From: Syngnathus acus
Lineage: Eukaryota; Chordata; Actinopteri; Syngnathiformes; Syngnathidae
NCBI RefSeq assembly: GCF_901709675.1
Contig: NC_051104.1
Coordinates: 7,880,501-7,944,500 of the forward strand
Direction: 5' to 3'
DNA: 64,000 nucleotides
Of this stretch, positions 41,701 to 52,442 are shown piece by piece (the first letter of the stretch is position 1; each line of letters opens with the position of its first letter). The notes beneath the pieces are model-generated. The model was given only the letters and a program-made list of their open reading frames with translations. It did no database searches and had not been told where the DNA came from. Made by a program: the position numbers and the translations under genes.

Positions 41701-42156
41701 CCGCTCCCATGAACGTCGGCATTTCTCCCGCTACTATGGGGAAAAAAAGAGTCACCAATCTGATCACAAGATGTATCCATTTATTTATTCATTTAAGTGT
41801 AGTCGCTTGCTTTTGTACATGAGCTTTGTCCATGTGAGAAGAGCATTCTCGCTTTTTCCATCCATCAATCTGCGTTTGTGTCAAGTTTCCAGCTGGGCCG
41901 CCGACAGGCCGCCCTCGGATTAGCCAGCACGCTGCATCTTGCTATCGCTAATGCCTTAATCCTTGTCGACGGTCGTCGTGCTTGGCCCACGATCGTATGT
42001 CATTTTATAGTCCCCTCAATTTTTCTTTGTATCCATCATTTTTTGCCTGAATATTGAGTCCCAATTCATTTCGGTGTCTTTCAATTTGATTGTAATAGTT
42101 TCTGTGTTACGTGTGTGTCCCCGACAGTGGTGCGTGGGTGGGTGTGAAGCGTCGCC
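38726..42156. other. Intergenic DNA and wasf3 5' region
   Basis: No coding exon is supported over 3.4 kb. Two reverse CCAAT boxes (ATTGG at 39256 and 39308) and a KLF-like GGGCGTGTCC near 39320 may mark the wasf3 promoter. A C-run lies at 40993-41007. The wasf3 ATG exon begins after an acceptor at about 42126, so a noncoding first exon probably lies in this stretch. Confidence 0.45.
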
Positions 42157-44842
42157 ATGCCGCTGGTCAAGAGGAACATCGAGCCGCGCCACCTGTGCCG
42201 CGGGGAGCTCCCCGAGGGCATCGGCAGCGAGCTGGAGTGCGTGATGAACAACACGCTCTCCGCCATCATCCGACAGCTCAGCAGCCTGAGTAAGACGCAC
42301 GCGCGCGCACACACACACATAGAAGGCCACGGCTATCCACACCCTGAGGGTTAGGAGGCTGGCAAATCTCCGACAGCTGCGTGTGTGCGTGTCTCATGGT
42401 GTGGTCATTCATGTCCTTTTTGTTTGGGAGCACTTGCAGCTGTGTGCGTTTATATTTACATTGACGTGCTCACGCGCACACAGTCGGACGGCATGCGTGG
42501 AAATGGTCCAGACGGGCGGTGGCGTCCCTAACACCCCCTCAGGGTGTGAGGTCAGAGTTGGAAGGGCTCGGCGCGGCGCGCCGCATCCGGGATTCTTCCT
42601 TCCGCCAAATATTTTGTCCCGAAGCCCATCCTGTTAGCGGGAGGGTCGCAAATACCCCCCCCCCCTTGCTTGGTATTTCCACTCCAGGCTTTACAGAAGC
42701 CGTGCCTGCCATTCAGTAACAAATTATTGATATGTTTTTCTACGTTTATGTTTGACATCACATTTTTAAAAGCAAACAGGTGCAAAATATTAAACTTAAA
42801 GTTTATACACCCGTGAGTATTAGCCTGTCTATGGCGTTTTGCATTGTGTGTTAGCAGTAAAGTTGGCAGCAAAGCAAAATGTCTTCTCACCCGTTCTTTG
42901 CGCGGTCCGTCAGGCAAACATGCGGAGGATATATTTGGCGAGCTGTTCAACGAGGCCAATACCTTCTACCTGCGCGCCAACTCTCTCCAGGACCGCATCG
43001 ACCGGCTGGCCGTCAAGGTCACGCAGCTGGACTCCACCGTGGAGGAAGGTGAGCCGTCGGCTTTTTACGTCCATGTCTCGCCTTTTTTTTAACTGTCCAT
43101 CCTTGAAACCGGGGAGCACATCATAGGCCGATTATTTAATTTATATATATTATATATCGCCATATTATTTGAAATAAAGTGAAATGAATCCAAACATTCC
43201 TGCTCACTTGTTGGTTGTGTCCAGTTTCCCTGCAAGACATCAACATGCGCAAAGCCTTCAAGAGCTCCACTACTCAAGACCAGCAGGTGGTGTCCAAGAG
43301 CAGCGTGCCCAACCCGGTGAAGGAGATGTACCATTTGAGTGACAAGCCTCCACCACTCAGCATCCTCTCCTCCTACAGGTTGGACATAAACACAAAAAAT
43401 CATAATAAAACTGTGAGCCTATGTTTGGAAGTCCAAGTGTGAAGGGGGGGGTGAAACAAGGAAAAGATTTTTGATGGACACCTGTATGCAGGGATGACAA
43501 GAAGGAAGCGCTCAAGTTCTACACCGACCCCTCCTACTTCTTTGACCTGTGGAAAGAGAAGATGCTCCAGGACACTGAAGACAAGAGGAAAGAGAAACGG
43601 AAGCAGAAGGTGCCAAATCTCAAGCAGTTATTCTGTGAGGATGATGAGCCCAAGTGGACAACAAGAACCCCATCAAATCTATTTCCACTCAACCCAGGAA
43701 CAAAAGCGCTGCGTGGACGGAACATTGCAGAGGGAGGTGAAGAAGGTCCGCAAGGCGAGGAACCGCCGGCAGGAGTGGAACATGATGGCGCTGGACAAAG
43801 AGCTGAGGCCAGACCACCGTCACACCATACACAGAGACAGAGGCGCCTCCTCCGAAGGCTCCATGTCTCCAGAGAACAGGTAAGAATGGATGTGAGGACC
43901 CGAGACCGACGGAGACGTACAGTGTGTGCAAAAAGTCGATGGCTTCACCCGTCAGGGCTCACGGGATGGACCTGCACCACTATCCTAACGCCATGAACCA
44001 CGCCGGCCACGCCCACACCTACTCGGGCCCGCCGCCCAGCATGCTGGCCGCCCAGATGGCGGCGGGCCACGGCCCGCGCGCAGGAGGCGACCACGACGGC
44101 AGGGGCGGCAGGGGCAGGGCGGCTTATCAGGGCGGCACGCTCGGCCGCGCCCACCAGCATCAACAGCACGTCCCGCTGCCTCCTCCGCCCGCCGAGGCCA
44201 TGAACGGCGGCTCCGTTTCCTTGCCTCCTATGGACTACAGGTAGCATTTTTAAACCTTCTCGTAAAAGATGTGTTAAGAATGAAGCAACATCTGCAGCCA
44301 CTTGATTCGCTGTGTGCAGCCTGGATGGTTACGCCAACACGGGGCCTCCACCCCCGCCCCCGGCTCCTCTCATCCCCTCCGCCCTGACGGCCTTCGCCTC
44401 GCCGCCCGGAGGGCCCATGTCTCCCGGGGGCTACGCGCTGCCTCCTCCGCCCGTATGCGGCGGAGCGGCCGCCCCGCCGCCTCCTGGGCCTCCGCCACCA
44501 CTTCTCCAAGCAGGTGCCTCCCACGCTATGGCGCACAACATGTCGTCGCCCGTGCCCGTGGAGAGCAACGTGGTCAACGATGCTCGCAGTGACCTCTTGG
44601 CGGCCATTCGTATGGGTATGTGCATGTGCGTGTGTGTGTGTGTGTATACTATGGATGTACATTAATTTCACATTTGCCCTGCAGGCATCCAGTTGAAGAA
44701 GGTCCAAGAGCAGCAAGAGCAGCAGGCCAAGCGGGAGCCCGTGGGCAACGACGTGGCCACCATCCTGTCACGCCGCATCGCGGTGGAATACTCGGACTCC
44801 GAGGACGACTCTGAGCTGGAGGACAACGACTGGTCCGATTGA
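42157..44842 (+). CDS. wasf3: WASP-family verprolin-homologous protein WAVE3 (8 coding exons)
   Basis: Exons 42157-42289, 42914-43048, 43225-43378, 43492-43609, 43698-43879, 43956-44240, 44320-44615 and 44685-44842 give 486 residues (human WASF3 is about 502) with consistent phases. WAVE proteins relay Rac signals to Arp2/3 within the pentameric WAVE regulatory complex at lamellipodia. The WAVE homology domain begins [14 protein letters not shown] and continues through the helical segment [21 protein letters not shown] basic stretch ([17 protein letters not shown]) follows, then His/Gly/Pro-rich linkers and polyproline. The VCA end is clear: WH2 with [17 protein letters not shown], then the central region and the acidic tail ending EDNDWSD. 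The DNDWSD end and position between cdk8 and gpr12 favour wasf3 over wasf1/2. The Gly/His-rich linker near exon 43956-44240 looks divergent from mammals. Confidence 0.95.
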
Positions 44843-45279
44843 AGCACACACACACATACACAAGCAAGCACTGTAATCACATGCTGTATAAGCTGAAGGG
44901 TCCACAAGCTGTAAGAAGCACTGTAAAGAAGTCCATATTCTGTAACCTTGACCACTTCCCGCAACTTTAACGTCTTGCTGGATGCTTTTCAAGCACCGTG
45001 AGGGACCCCCCCCCCCCCTCCTTCCCCCCAGTGTGCCTGTTGTAATGCTGCACTCACACGTCTCGTATCATTTGATGTATATGCCACTTGTGTTAGATTC
45101 AGCTAAAGACTTTCCTCCTGAGCTAACCCCTTCCTTTTTTTTTACTCAACATGCTATAGATCCCCAGCTACAGCAGGGTTGGGCAACCTGTGGCGACAAT
45201 GTGTTAATTCTGATCTGGAGCGAGGATTTGAACGAAATGGAGAGTGTCAGGAGTGGAGTTAATGCATCTGTACAGTTTG

Positions 45280-45293
45280 ACCAGTAGAGGGCG
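45280..45293 (+). promoter_or_regulatory. Candidate CTCF core motif
   Basis: CCAGTAGAGGGCGC fits CCASYAGRKGGCRS perfectly, in plus orientation, downstream of wasf3. Occupancy is inferred from the motif only. Confidence 0.4.
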
Positions 45294-46082
45294 CCTATGA
45301 ATCTCATAGGACACTTGCTTCTACTCTGACCTTGTTGAGGTGAGTTAGTACAATTCCCTGTCTTTTGGAAAATCACCAAACTTTGCCCACAACTCGCACT
45401 CCTTTAGTGCTTCATTTTGACCCTAAATTTGCTACTTCAAACCAAAATGACAGACCTTCATGTCTTTTTAAAAATTGCTGCTTTAGACTTTTTTTATGTG
45501 TCTGCTCGTGATAGAGATGTTGACCAAACTTTAAGTTTCTAAGTGAAACTGTCTTCAGTGGGCTAAAGGTTTAAAAGTGAAAACCAGATGCTTATAAAAT
45601 AATCAACTCCGCTGGCATGCCCCACCCAGACGCAATGACGACAACTCAAATGACTCCCAATCTAGAGTGCCTGTTTGTCGCAATTGTGTCATTGAAATGG
45701 CATGGCAATTGAACAAAATCTCTTGTAATTAGCCTCAATTCAAACCAAATTGGCAGACTTTGTGTTTTTTTCAAGAATATTTTCATGAGCCTTTTTTGAC
45801 TCAAAATAGACAAGTCCACCAAATCTAGTTAAATCAAACCATTTCTAAATGCATACTATAGCCCAATAGGAATAGTTAAGCCTCAAAGGACCCCTGGAAA
45901 TGTCCAGAATGACTCTAAAATGGCCGCATGCATGGATACATTTCGTTTACTGAAGAAGAAGAAAAAAAGGTTGCCCAGCCCTGCGGTGAACAGCGAGGAA
46001 GTAGATGTGATCAAAATAATTGACAGTCGAAGCTGCGTCATTTATACGGTCTAGTGTGAGCTTTGTAAAACCAGAGACTAAT

Positions 46083-46100
46083 AATAAATAAATAAATAAA
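46083..46100 (+). terminator. Tandem AATAAA, candidate wasf3 polyadenylation signal
   Basis: Overlapping AATAAATAAATAAATAAA about 1.24 kb after the wasf3 stop. Assignment is by position only, and it may be a simple AAAT repeat. Confidence 0.3.
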
Positions 46101-49100
46101 ACCAAAACATGAATGAAGCACACCGGCTGGCGACTCTCCTCACTGTCCGCTGCTGTCGTCACACGTACTGTACCTGGCTCCCCTGTTTCTATGGTGACGG
46201 GAGCAGAGTTGCCACGGCAACCGGATAGGAAGCAGGAGGGGGGGGGGGAGTGAAGAAAACAGGCAAGGCGGGTGTCAAATGCACAGCACGTGTTTATTTG
46301 CGTGTTTTTTAATAGAAAATTAACTAACCAAAGCAATAAAAAGTACAACTAGAACACTTTGGAAAAATAGACAGCACAGACTTCACACAAATGTTTTTTT
46401 TTTGTTGTTTTTTGTTTTTTAACAGTTAAATTAGTGCATGTTGATTTCTCATTTTGCAGATACTTCAATTGTGCCATTTTGATCCCCCAACCCACCCACC
46501 GAGAAAATAACAATAAAGTGCATTTCACATAAAAAAAAAACCCACACAATGCTATTAACCCCCAGAGACATTCACAGGCCCCCCCTCGAGTGTCAGGTTA
46601 GTTAGCTCGAACCACTTCCAGCCCCTCATTGGCTACAATTCTGTTCACTGTGTTTGTGTGACGGATAGGTGTGACAGTCTTTTGCTATTCTCGGATACAA
46701 AAGCCCTTTTTGAACACTTTCTGACCATTTCCGGGGGTGGGGGGAGGGACAAAAAAGTGGTGCGACCCAACTCCTTCCATTAAGAGTGACTGCTTTGGTA
46801 GCACCATGCACGGTGGTTAAGTCCCCCCATTCGGAAAGCATGCCATATTATTATTATTATTATTTACACAATGTACCCCAAGAAAAAACCCAATTTGTGT
46901 CACTACATTCAGAAAAAAAGGCTTTACAGCGCCGTGATATCATCGTACAACATAAGGAATTCAAGCCGAAAAAAATAGAACTTTTCAATGAATATAACAA
47001 AATAGACTTTTTTTTTTTTTTTTGTCGTCATTGTGATGTCAACATAGACGGGAGGGGGCCACGTCCCAAAAGTCTTGCGAGATCATTTGGAAGTGGCCCT
47101 CTTTAGCTCATAAGATCATTCAGAGGTCACTTGACCGACTTGCGCTGATTTCATCGCTCATCCTCTTTTGCTTTGGCTTCAAGTAGCGGCGCTTTTTAGT
47201 CCGATGACGTGGCGGCAGCATGCGGTGTAGCATTAAAAAAAAAAACATTGTGGGAATTCTCTCCAGATGGTTAAGGAAGACTGGCAGCATCCGCGAATGG
47301 TTAACACCCATCTATGTGGCGACACAATCCTCGAGGAGCCCAAATGCGGCCATGCACGACAAACAACACTTGTGGGAGCTTACAACACTCAGCTCAGGCA
47401 GCTCAGGACGACAAAACAATGCGCTGATACATTAATGACGTCCATCAAGATGTACTATATTTTTCTTTTACCTTGTTACAAGAAGTTTAAACGGCATCCA
47501 TTTGCACCCCAAAATAAATGTGCTAGGTCATCACATGAGCTCACAAAGCAACAAATGAAGCTTTAGCCTTTGTCACTTTTGATTCTATCCCTCTCTTGGC
47601 GTTGGTTCACTCTGCGGGAAGAAATCACAGTAAGGGTGCGTAGATGTTATTGCTGTCTGAGTATTGCTTCGCCACTCTGAAAATAACTACCGTTCCAAAG
47701 GTTAGTTATTGCTGATAACATGAGAAAAACACTCAAGAGCTCTTGAAGGGCCTCAATGCAGATGCGTCACCTTTAGAAGATGACTCCATTCGAGTGTGCA
47801 CAGTAGTTGTTTTCTTTCAAAAGATTATGGAGCACTTATTGTAAAACTGGGAAATCACCATGTCGACTATAAGAGCATAAAATGATATAAATTGATGAGG
47901 TTATGTATTAAGTTTAAATAGAACTTGATTGAAGTGCTCTATTTTAAGGAACTCTAGAAGTAAGAGTTATTTCATTAAAAATAAGAATAAGGCATGAAAA
48001 AGATTTTTTCTTTTTATAAATGGACTAAATGCATGACAAATTCAGCATTTATAAATTAATTACCTTGTTTAGAATTAAACGGGGACGTTTTTCACCAGAC
48101 ATCAATGAGAAGTATAATGAAATGATGATCAAGATCATAAATATGCAAAATAAATAATAAGTGCCCCATAATCGGGTTGGATCAATCGAAGTGCCCTACA
48201 ATCCTATTGTCATTCTAATGTTTGTGTAATCCCATTTTGTTGATTGGATGAGAGAAGTCACATGGTTTTAATGACATCCTCATGACAAAATGGTGGCATT
48301 ATCTTGCAAGGGCTGCATTGCAACCTTGCGTCAACATTCCAAAATCAAGTGAGGTGATAGAGTTGACACTGCAGCCCCCAGTGGGATCACAAATGGGTTA
48401 GGGGGGGGGGGGGGTTGATGTCCAACACATTCACACAAGAATCCAATGAAAGACAAGAAGCGTAGCGACGCCTCCTCAATTCCCCAAGAGAAGCCGGGGT
48501 CTATTTTTAGCTTGCCGCGCCTCGCCTCTTTAGCTTGCCACGCACGTTCAGTGCAGGCGGCCGGGGTGGATGCTGCTTCAGACTTGCTGCTGGGGGGGGA
48601 GGCGGAATAAAAAATAGGCCTGCGTGCTTGTCGTCGTCCGCCTGCTTTTTAATCTGCTTTTTGAGCGAGCAATAATCCCGAAGGACCAGCACGTGGCGGC
48701 CGAAGCCGCGTCGCTCCCCGTGCGGGAGCATGTGATGGCCACCATCTGCGGAGTGGAGTGGAGTGGGCAAGGGCGGGGCACCGGAGAGGGCGGACAAGGC
48801 TGACATGGTGAGCAGCATGCAACATGGCCGTCGCCTCACGTGAGGAAGACAGAGGTAGAACACCTCATGTGATGATGTGAAACTCCCATGCCGGCCCTGG
48901 TTGTGGGCGCCAGCCTCCAAATGCTCTCCTCTTCGACCCGCTCTCTGAAAATCCATCCAGGTGAAACAAACCCTAACCCTCTCTCAAGTCCAACCCATCT
49001 CTCTCAAAACCATCCATTTGCCAACCAACCAACCGCCCCTTCCTCAAATCCCACCTGGGTCAATCCGTCCCTCGGTGAAAACCAACCGAGGGGCGCCCCC

Positions 49101-49147
49101 CCCCCCCCTACTCTCTCTCTAAAACCCAAAGGCTCGATCCAACTGGG

Positions 49148-50158
49148 TCAGACATCGCTGGGAGTCCGCGCCCGCTGTGCGACACTGGCAGGAACGCAGC
49201 CACAGCACACCAACCACAAGGCCTTCTGGATCTCCTGGTTCCGGAAGGCGTAGATGACCGGGTTAATGACAGAGTTGTATGTGGCCGGCACCAGCGTGGC
49301 GTAGGTGTACAGCGGTGGGTACGTGTAGTCGGCGATGAGCGAGTAGACGGTGAAGGGCATCCAGCAGGCGGCGAAGGTCCCTAGGATGATAGCCAACGTG
49401 GAGACGCCCTTCCGCGTGGTGACGTAATGCGGCGAGGCGGCCAGGAAGTGGTGCTGCAGCGCGATCTGGTGAGCGTGTCTCATCACGATCTTGCAGATCT
49501 GCACGTAGAGCTGGAGCATCAGGCCAAACAGGAGCAGGAAGGAGACGGAGAGCACGGCCACGTTGTTCTTGGTCAGCGGGCGTACCACGCTGCACGTGGC
49601 CTCCTCTGCCAGACAGTTGACCCCCGTGACAGGGAGCAGACCCAAGCACAGCGAGAGCCCCCACAGGAGGACCAGCATGGTGTACGTGAAGGCCGCCGTA
49701 CGCTCCGAGTTGTAGGTCAGGGCGTAGTACAGAGACAGGTAGCGGTCAATGGTGATGGCCAGCAGGCTGAAGACGGACGCCGAGAAGGAGGCCACCACCA
49801 GGCCCACGGTCAGAAGCTGGGCCGAGTCCGACTGGAGCAGGTAGGCGCAGGTGAAGTGCAGTACCAGGCCCAGGCCGGCCAGCAGGTCCGCCAGAGCCAG
49901 ACTGCCGATGAGCAGGAACATGGGCGCTCGCAGAGCCGGGTTCTGCCAGATCACCAAGACCACCAGAGCGTTTTCGCAGGCGATGAGAGTCCCCGACGTG
50001 CACAGGACGACGTCCCACGGGTTGACCAGCAAGGGTAGCTGGCGGGGCGCCAGGGACTCCTCCGCCGGGACGCTGGCGTTGTCCGTGGGTTCGCCGCTGG
50101 CCCAAGCCGTGGGGTCGGGGCTCAGCCAGCTGGGAGTGGCCGCTGGCTCTGCGCTCAT
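49148..50158 (-). CDS. gpr12: Orphan class A GPCR, Gs-coupled GPR12
   Basis: A single intronless coding exon of 336 residues (human GPR12 is 334) starting at the ATG at 50158. It is a constitutively active Gs-coupled receptor of the GPR3/6/12 group that raises cAMP in neurons and oocytes. Seven hydrophobic segments are visible after an N-terminal tail with an N-glycosylation site (NAS, about residue 28). TM2 holds SLALADLLAGLG, TM3 ends in DRYLSLYYALTYNSER with the DRY motif, TM6 holds CWMPF, and TM7 ends NPVIYAF. A short tail follows with a palmitoylation-type LVCCGC. The group's hallmark NPWDVVLCTSGTLI precedes TM1. The position between wasf3 and usp12 matches human 13q12 and separates it from gpr3 and gpr6. 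A noncoding upstream exon probably exists but was not located. Confidence 0.96.
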   Translation of the reverse strand: MSAEPAATPSWLSPDPTAWASGEPTDNASVPAEESLAPRQLPLLVNPWDVVLCTSGTLIACENALVVLVIWQNPALRAPMFLLIGSLALADLLAGLGLVLHFTCAYLLQSDSAQLLTVGLVVASFSASVFSLLAITIDRYLSLYYALTYNSERTAAFTYTMLVLLWGLSLCLGLLPVTGVNCLAEEATCSVVRPLTKNNVAVLSVSFLLLFGLMLQLYVQICKIVMRHAHQIALQHHFLAASPHYVTTRKGVSTLAIILGTFAACWMPFTVYSLIADYTYPPLYTYATLVPATYNSVINPVIYAFRNQEIQKALWLVCCGCVPASVAQRARTPSDV

Positions 50159-51529
50159 TGTGGCCCCCGTCTGAAGACACAGTCGAGCTCCATTAGGACA
50201 TAGACTTTCTATTTCGGGATAGATCGGGACGGTTTTTTTTTTTTAAAAATCACATCAACCTTAATGACAAAAATTCATGACCATGCCTTGACCGGACGGA
50301 GTCTGTGATCCGAATCACCGCATTTGGCAATAGTTCAAAGCCAGCATTACTAAATAGATGCATTTCTCATCATTTTCATTCATACGTATGTGAGTGAATC
50401 GTCTGGATGAGAACATTTCAATAATAAGCCTAAACGCTTAGTGGGATTAAACTCAAACTACTCATCTGTTTTATGCACTAGGGAAACTAAACCCAGGATT
50501 TTTGTTCACATCTCAATATTTTCCTGAATTTGCCATGTGCCCATGTTGATGATGTAACTTCATTGACATGCCTCGGCTCGGCGGATGTAGTCGCTTATGT
50601 GAAAACGACTCAGCTGATCTCCACCAAACTTTGTGTGTGTGGCCTAAGGAAACAGACCTCATGAGATTCTAATACAAAGAAAGATTTGACAACAATTCTC
50701 AATGAATCATAGTGACTCCCACATGATCCAATTTGGTTATACGGGCTGAATATCCAAAATGCTAGGCCCTTGGTCTGACAAGAGACAAGTATCCAAGCTC
50801 CATCTTTGGAGGATGAAAGGCATCATAACGAGCGGAATATGAACGCCGAGCCATCCCACCCCCCGCACCGGCGGCAGCGTGTCCCTAAAGCGCATGGCCA
50901 TATGTTACCGCTACCGATATATTCCCGCTCCTCCACGTCAGCACAAAAGATGCCGGAGTAGGAGGAAAAGGGGGGCGAAAAAGGATCGGTTAATTTCCCC
51001 ACCCACTCCGAGTGGCATGGACGCCTCTTACCTTGAGACTCGGTGAGCTGAGCGAGCGGACGCCGTTCAGATGCAACCTTTTACATCCATGGCGCTGGAG
51101 GAGGGAGCGGTGGGTGGGTGGATGGAGACGAGAGGACAGGCGAGGAGATGAGGAGGGGTGGAGGGAGGGAGGGAGGGAGTCAGGGGGGGATGCGGCTCTT
51201 CTTTCGGCTCGGTGATGCGAGGATGGAGAGAGAGAAAGAGAGAGGACAAGACTGCGGCTGCGTGAGGACGGGAGGGGAGGGGAGGAGTGGGCTCACGCAC
51301 TGATGGAGGAGACTGGAGGAGGAGGAGGACGCCCCACCCCACCCCACTCACCCACCTGCGTCGGGTCATTGTTTCTTGTACCATTGATCTTTAGTGAGCA
51401 ACAAAAGTGATTCCATATACTTGAATTGGCCTAACAGCATGGTGGTTAGATGCTTGCTCCATTTTTGCTCCTCTTATTCCTCTATTTATTATTTATTCAT
51501 CACTCTTATTTATTCTTGTTTTTATTTTT

Positions 51530-51650
51530 GGTGTTGTTTACTTGTATGTATATTGTGTACTATGTCTTGTCACCGTGGGAACGTAGGTTCGATTTCTTTG
51601 TGTCTTGGCATGTGAAGAAATTGACAATAAAGCAGACTTTGACTTTTGCT
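51530..51650 (+). mobile_element. Probable LINE 3' tail fragment (L2/Rex-like)
   Basis: The segment with GAAATTGACAATAAAGCAGA followed by CTTTGACTTTT resembles the 3' ends of fish non-LTR retrotransposons, which finish in TTGACAATAAAG plus a short TGACTT-type repeat. Only about 100 bases are left and no reverse transcriptase coding remains. The family assignment is from memory of such tails and needs a repeat-library search. Confidence 0.4.
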
Positions 51651-51907
51651 GACTCACAGTGGTGACGTTCTATTGTAGGTTTGGATTCGGCTGTGTTATA
51701 TATGGATAAAAGCCGGTAACACATTTTTGGGTGCTCAGAAATGACGAGCTGTTCGATATCTATCACCTCTTTTTTGTTGTTGCCAAGCCTACCCAATTTC
51801 ATAACTTTCTCGTGCAGCCCCAAGCACGCACCTGTCCCTAAGCGACTTCGATGTGTTAAAAATAGTTCTTGTTGCAGCACAAATGAACGTCACAATAGCA
51901 GGTAGCA

Positions 51908-51921
51908 CCACTAGAGGGCGG
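51908..51921 (+). promoter_or_regulatory. Candidate CTCF core motif
   Basis: CCACTAGAGGGCGG is a perfect match to CCASYAGRKGGCRS on the plus strand, between gpr12 and usp12. Inferred from the motif only. Confidence 0.4.
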
Positions 51922-52442
51922 CATTAAGTTGCTATGAGTCATCACTGGCTGAAAGAAAAGACTACATCGCCTCAAGACTGGCTTTATTTCTTTTTCTTTA
52001 AAACAGAAAATGATCACGATTCAGGCCTTCTTCTCCTCCTCAATTGCTCCCTCACGTTAAACTTACCAACACCTACAAAACGGTATCAAAAGTGCACCAT
52101 AGTGTTATTAATACATCTCTGACATTGTCCAATAATATCTCTTTTTTTTTGGTCATATTTATACAAATAACATTCTGTACACTGTAGAAATACACAATTC
52201 TTGTTACCCCTTGTGTCTTCTTAGTAGTTTATGATGATTCCCAACTCGGGTAAGGGGAAAACTTATGAATGATCCAAGATTCATTCATCTCTCAAACTAG
52301 AACGCCACTCATAAATGAAACATCTGTACAAAGAGGCGCCGCGCTACACCCTTAAAAGTATCCTCGAGGCCATTTTGTTTGTTATCGGCCCACGGGCTGT
52401 TGCGACGCTGCGTTCAATTGTCCGTTGGGCGACGTTCCGAGT

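Larger units (their letters stand above)
44843..49147. other. wasf3 3' UTR and intergenic DNA up to gpr12
   Basis: 4.3 kb without a supported coding region. It includes a CTCF-like site at 45280-45293, tandem AATAAA signals at 46083-46100 that could end wasf3, an ATT repeat near 46850-46864, T-runs near 47008-47024 and a G-run at 48401-48414. The 149-residue minus-strand frame at 48507-48956 downstream of gpr12 has no family resemblance. Confidence 0.5.
50159..52442. other. gpr12 5' flank and usp12 3' UTR region
   Basis: The gpr12 promoter is probably near 50800-51340, which is GC- and purine-rich with GGGA repeats (51125-51290). A degraded LINE-like tail is at 51530-51650 and a CTCF-like site at 51908-51921. 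TTTATT near 51983 is a possible minus-strand polyadenylation signal for usp12. No coding sequence is supported. Confidence 0.5.

Noticed and set aside
48507-48956. 149-residue minus-strand frame downstream of gpr12
   Set aside because: No recognisable motif, overlapping alternative frames and no splice or promoter context; treated as chance.
49427-50038. 203-residue plus-strand open frame over gpr12
   Set aside because: Antisense shadow of the seven-transmembrane gene with low-complexity Gln/Arg composition and no homology.
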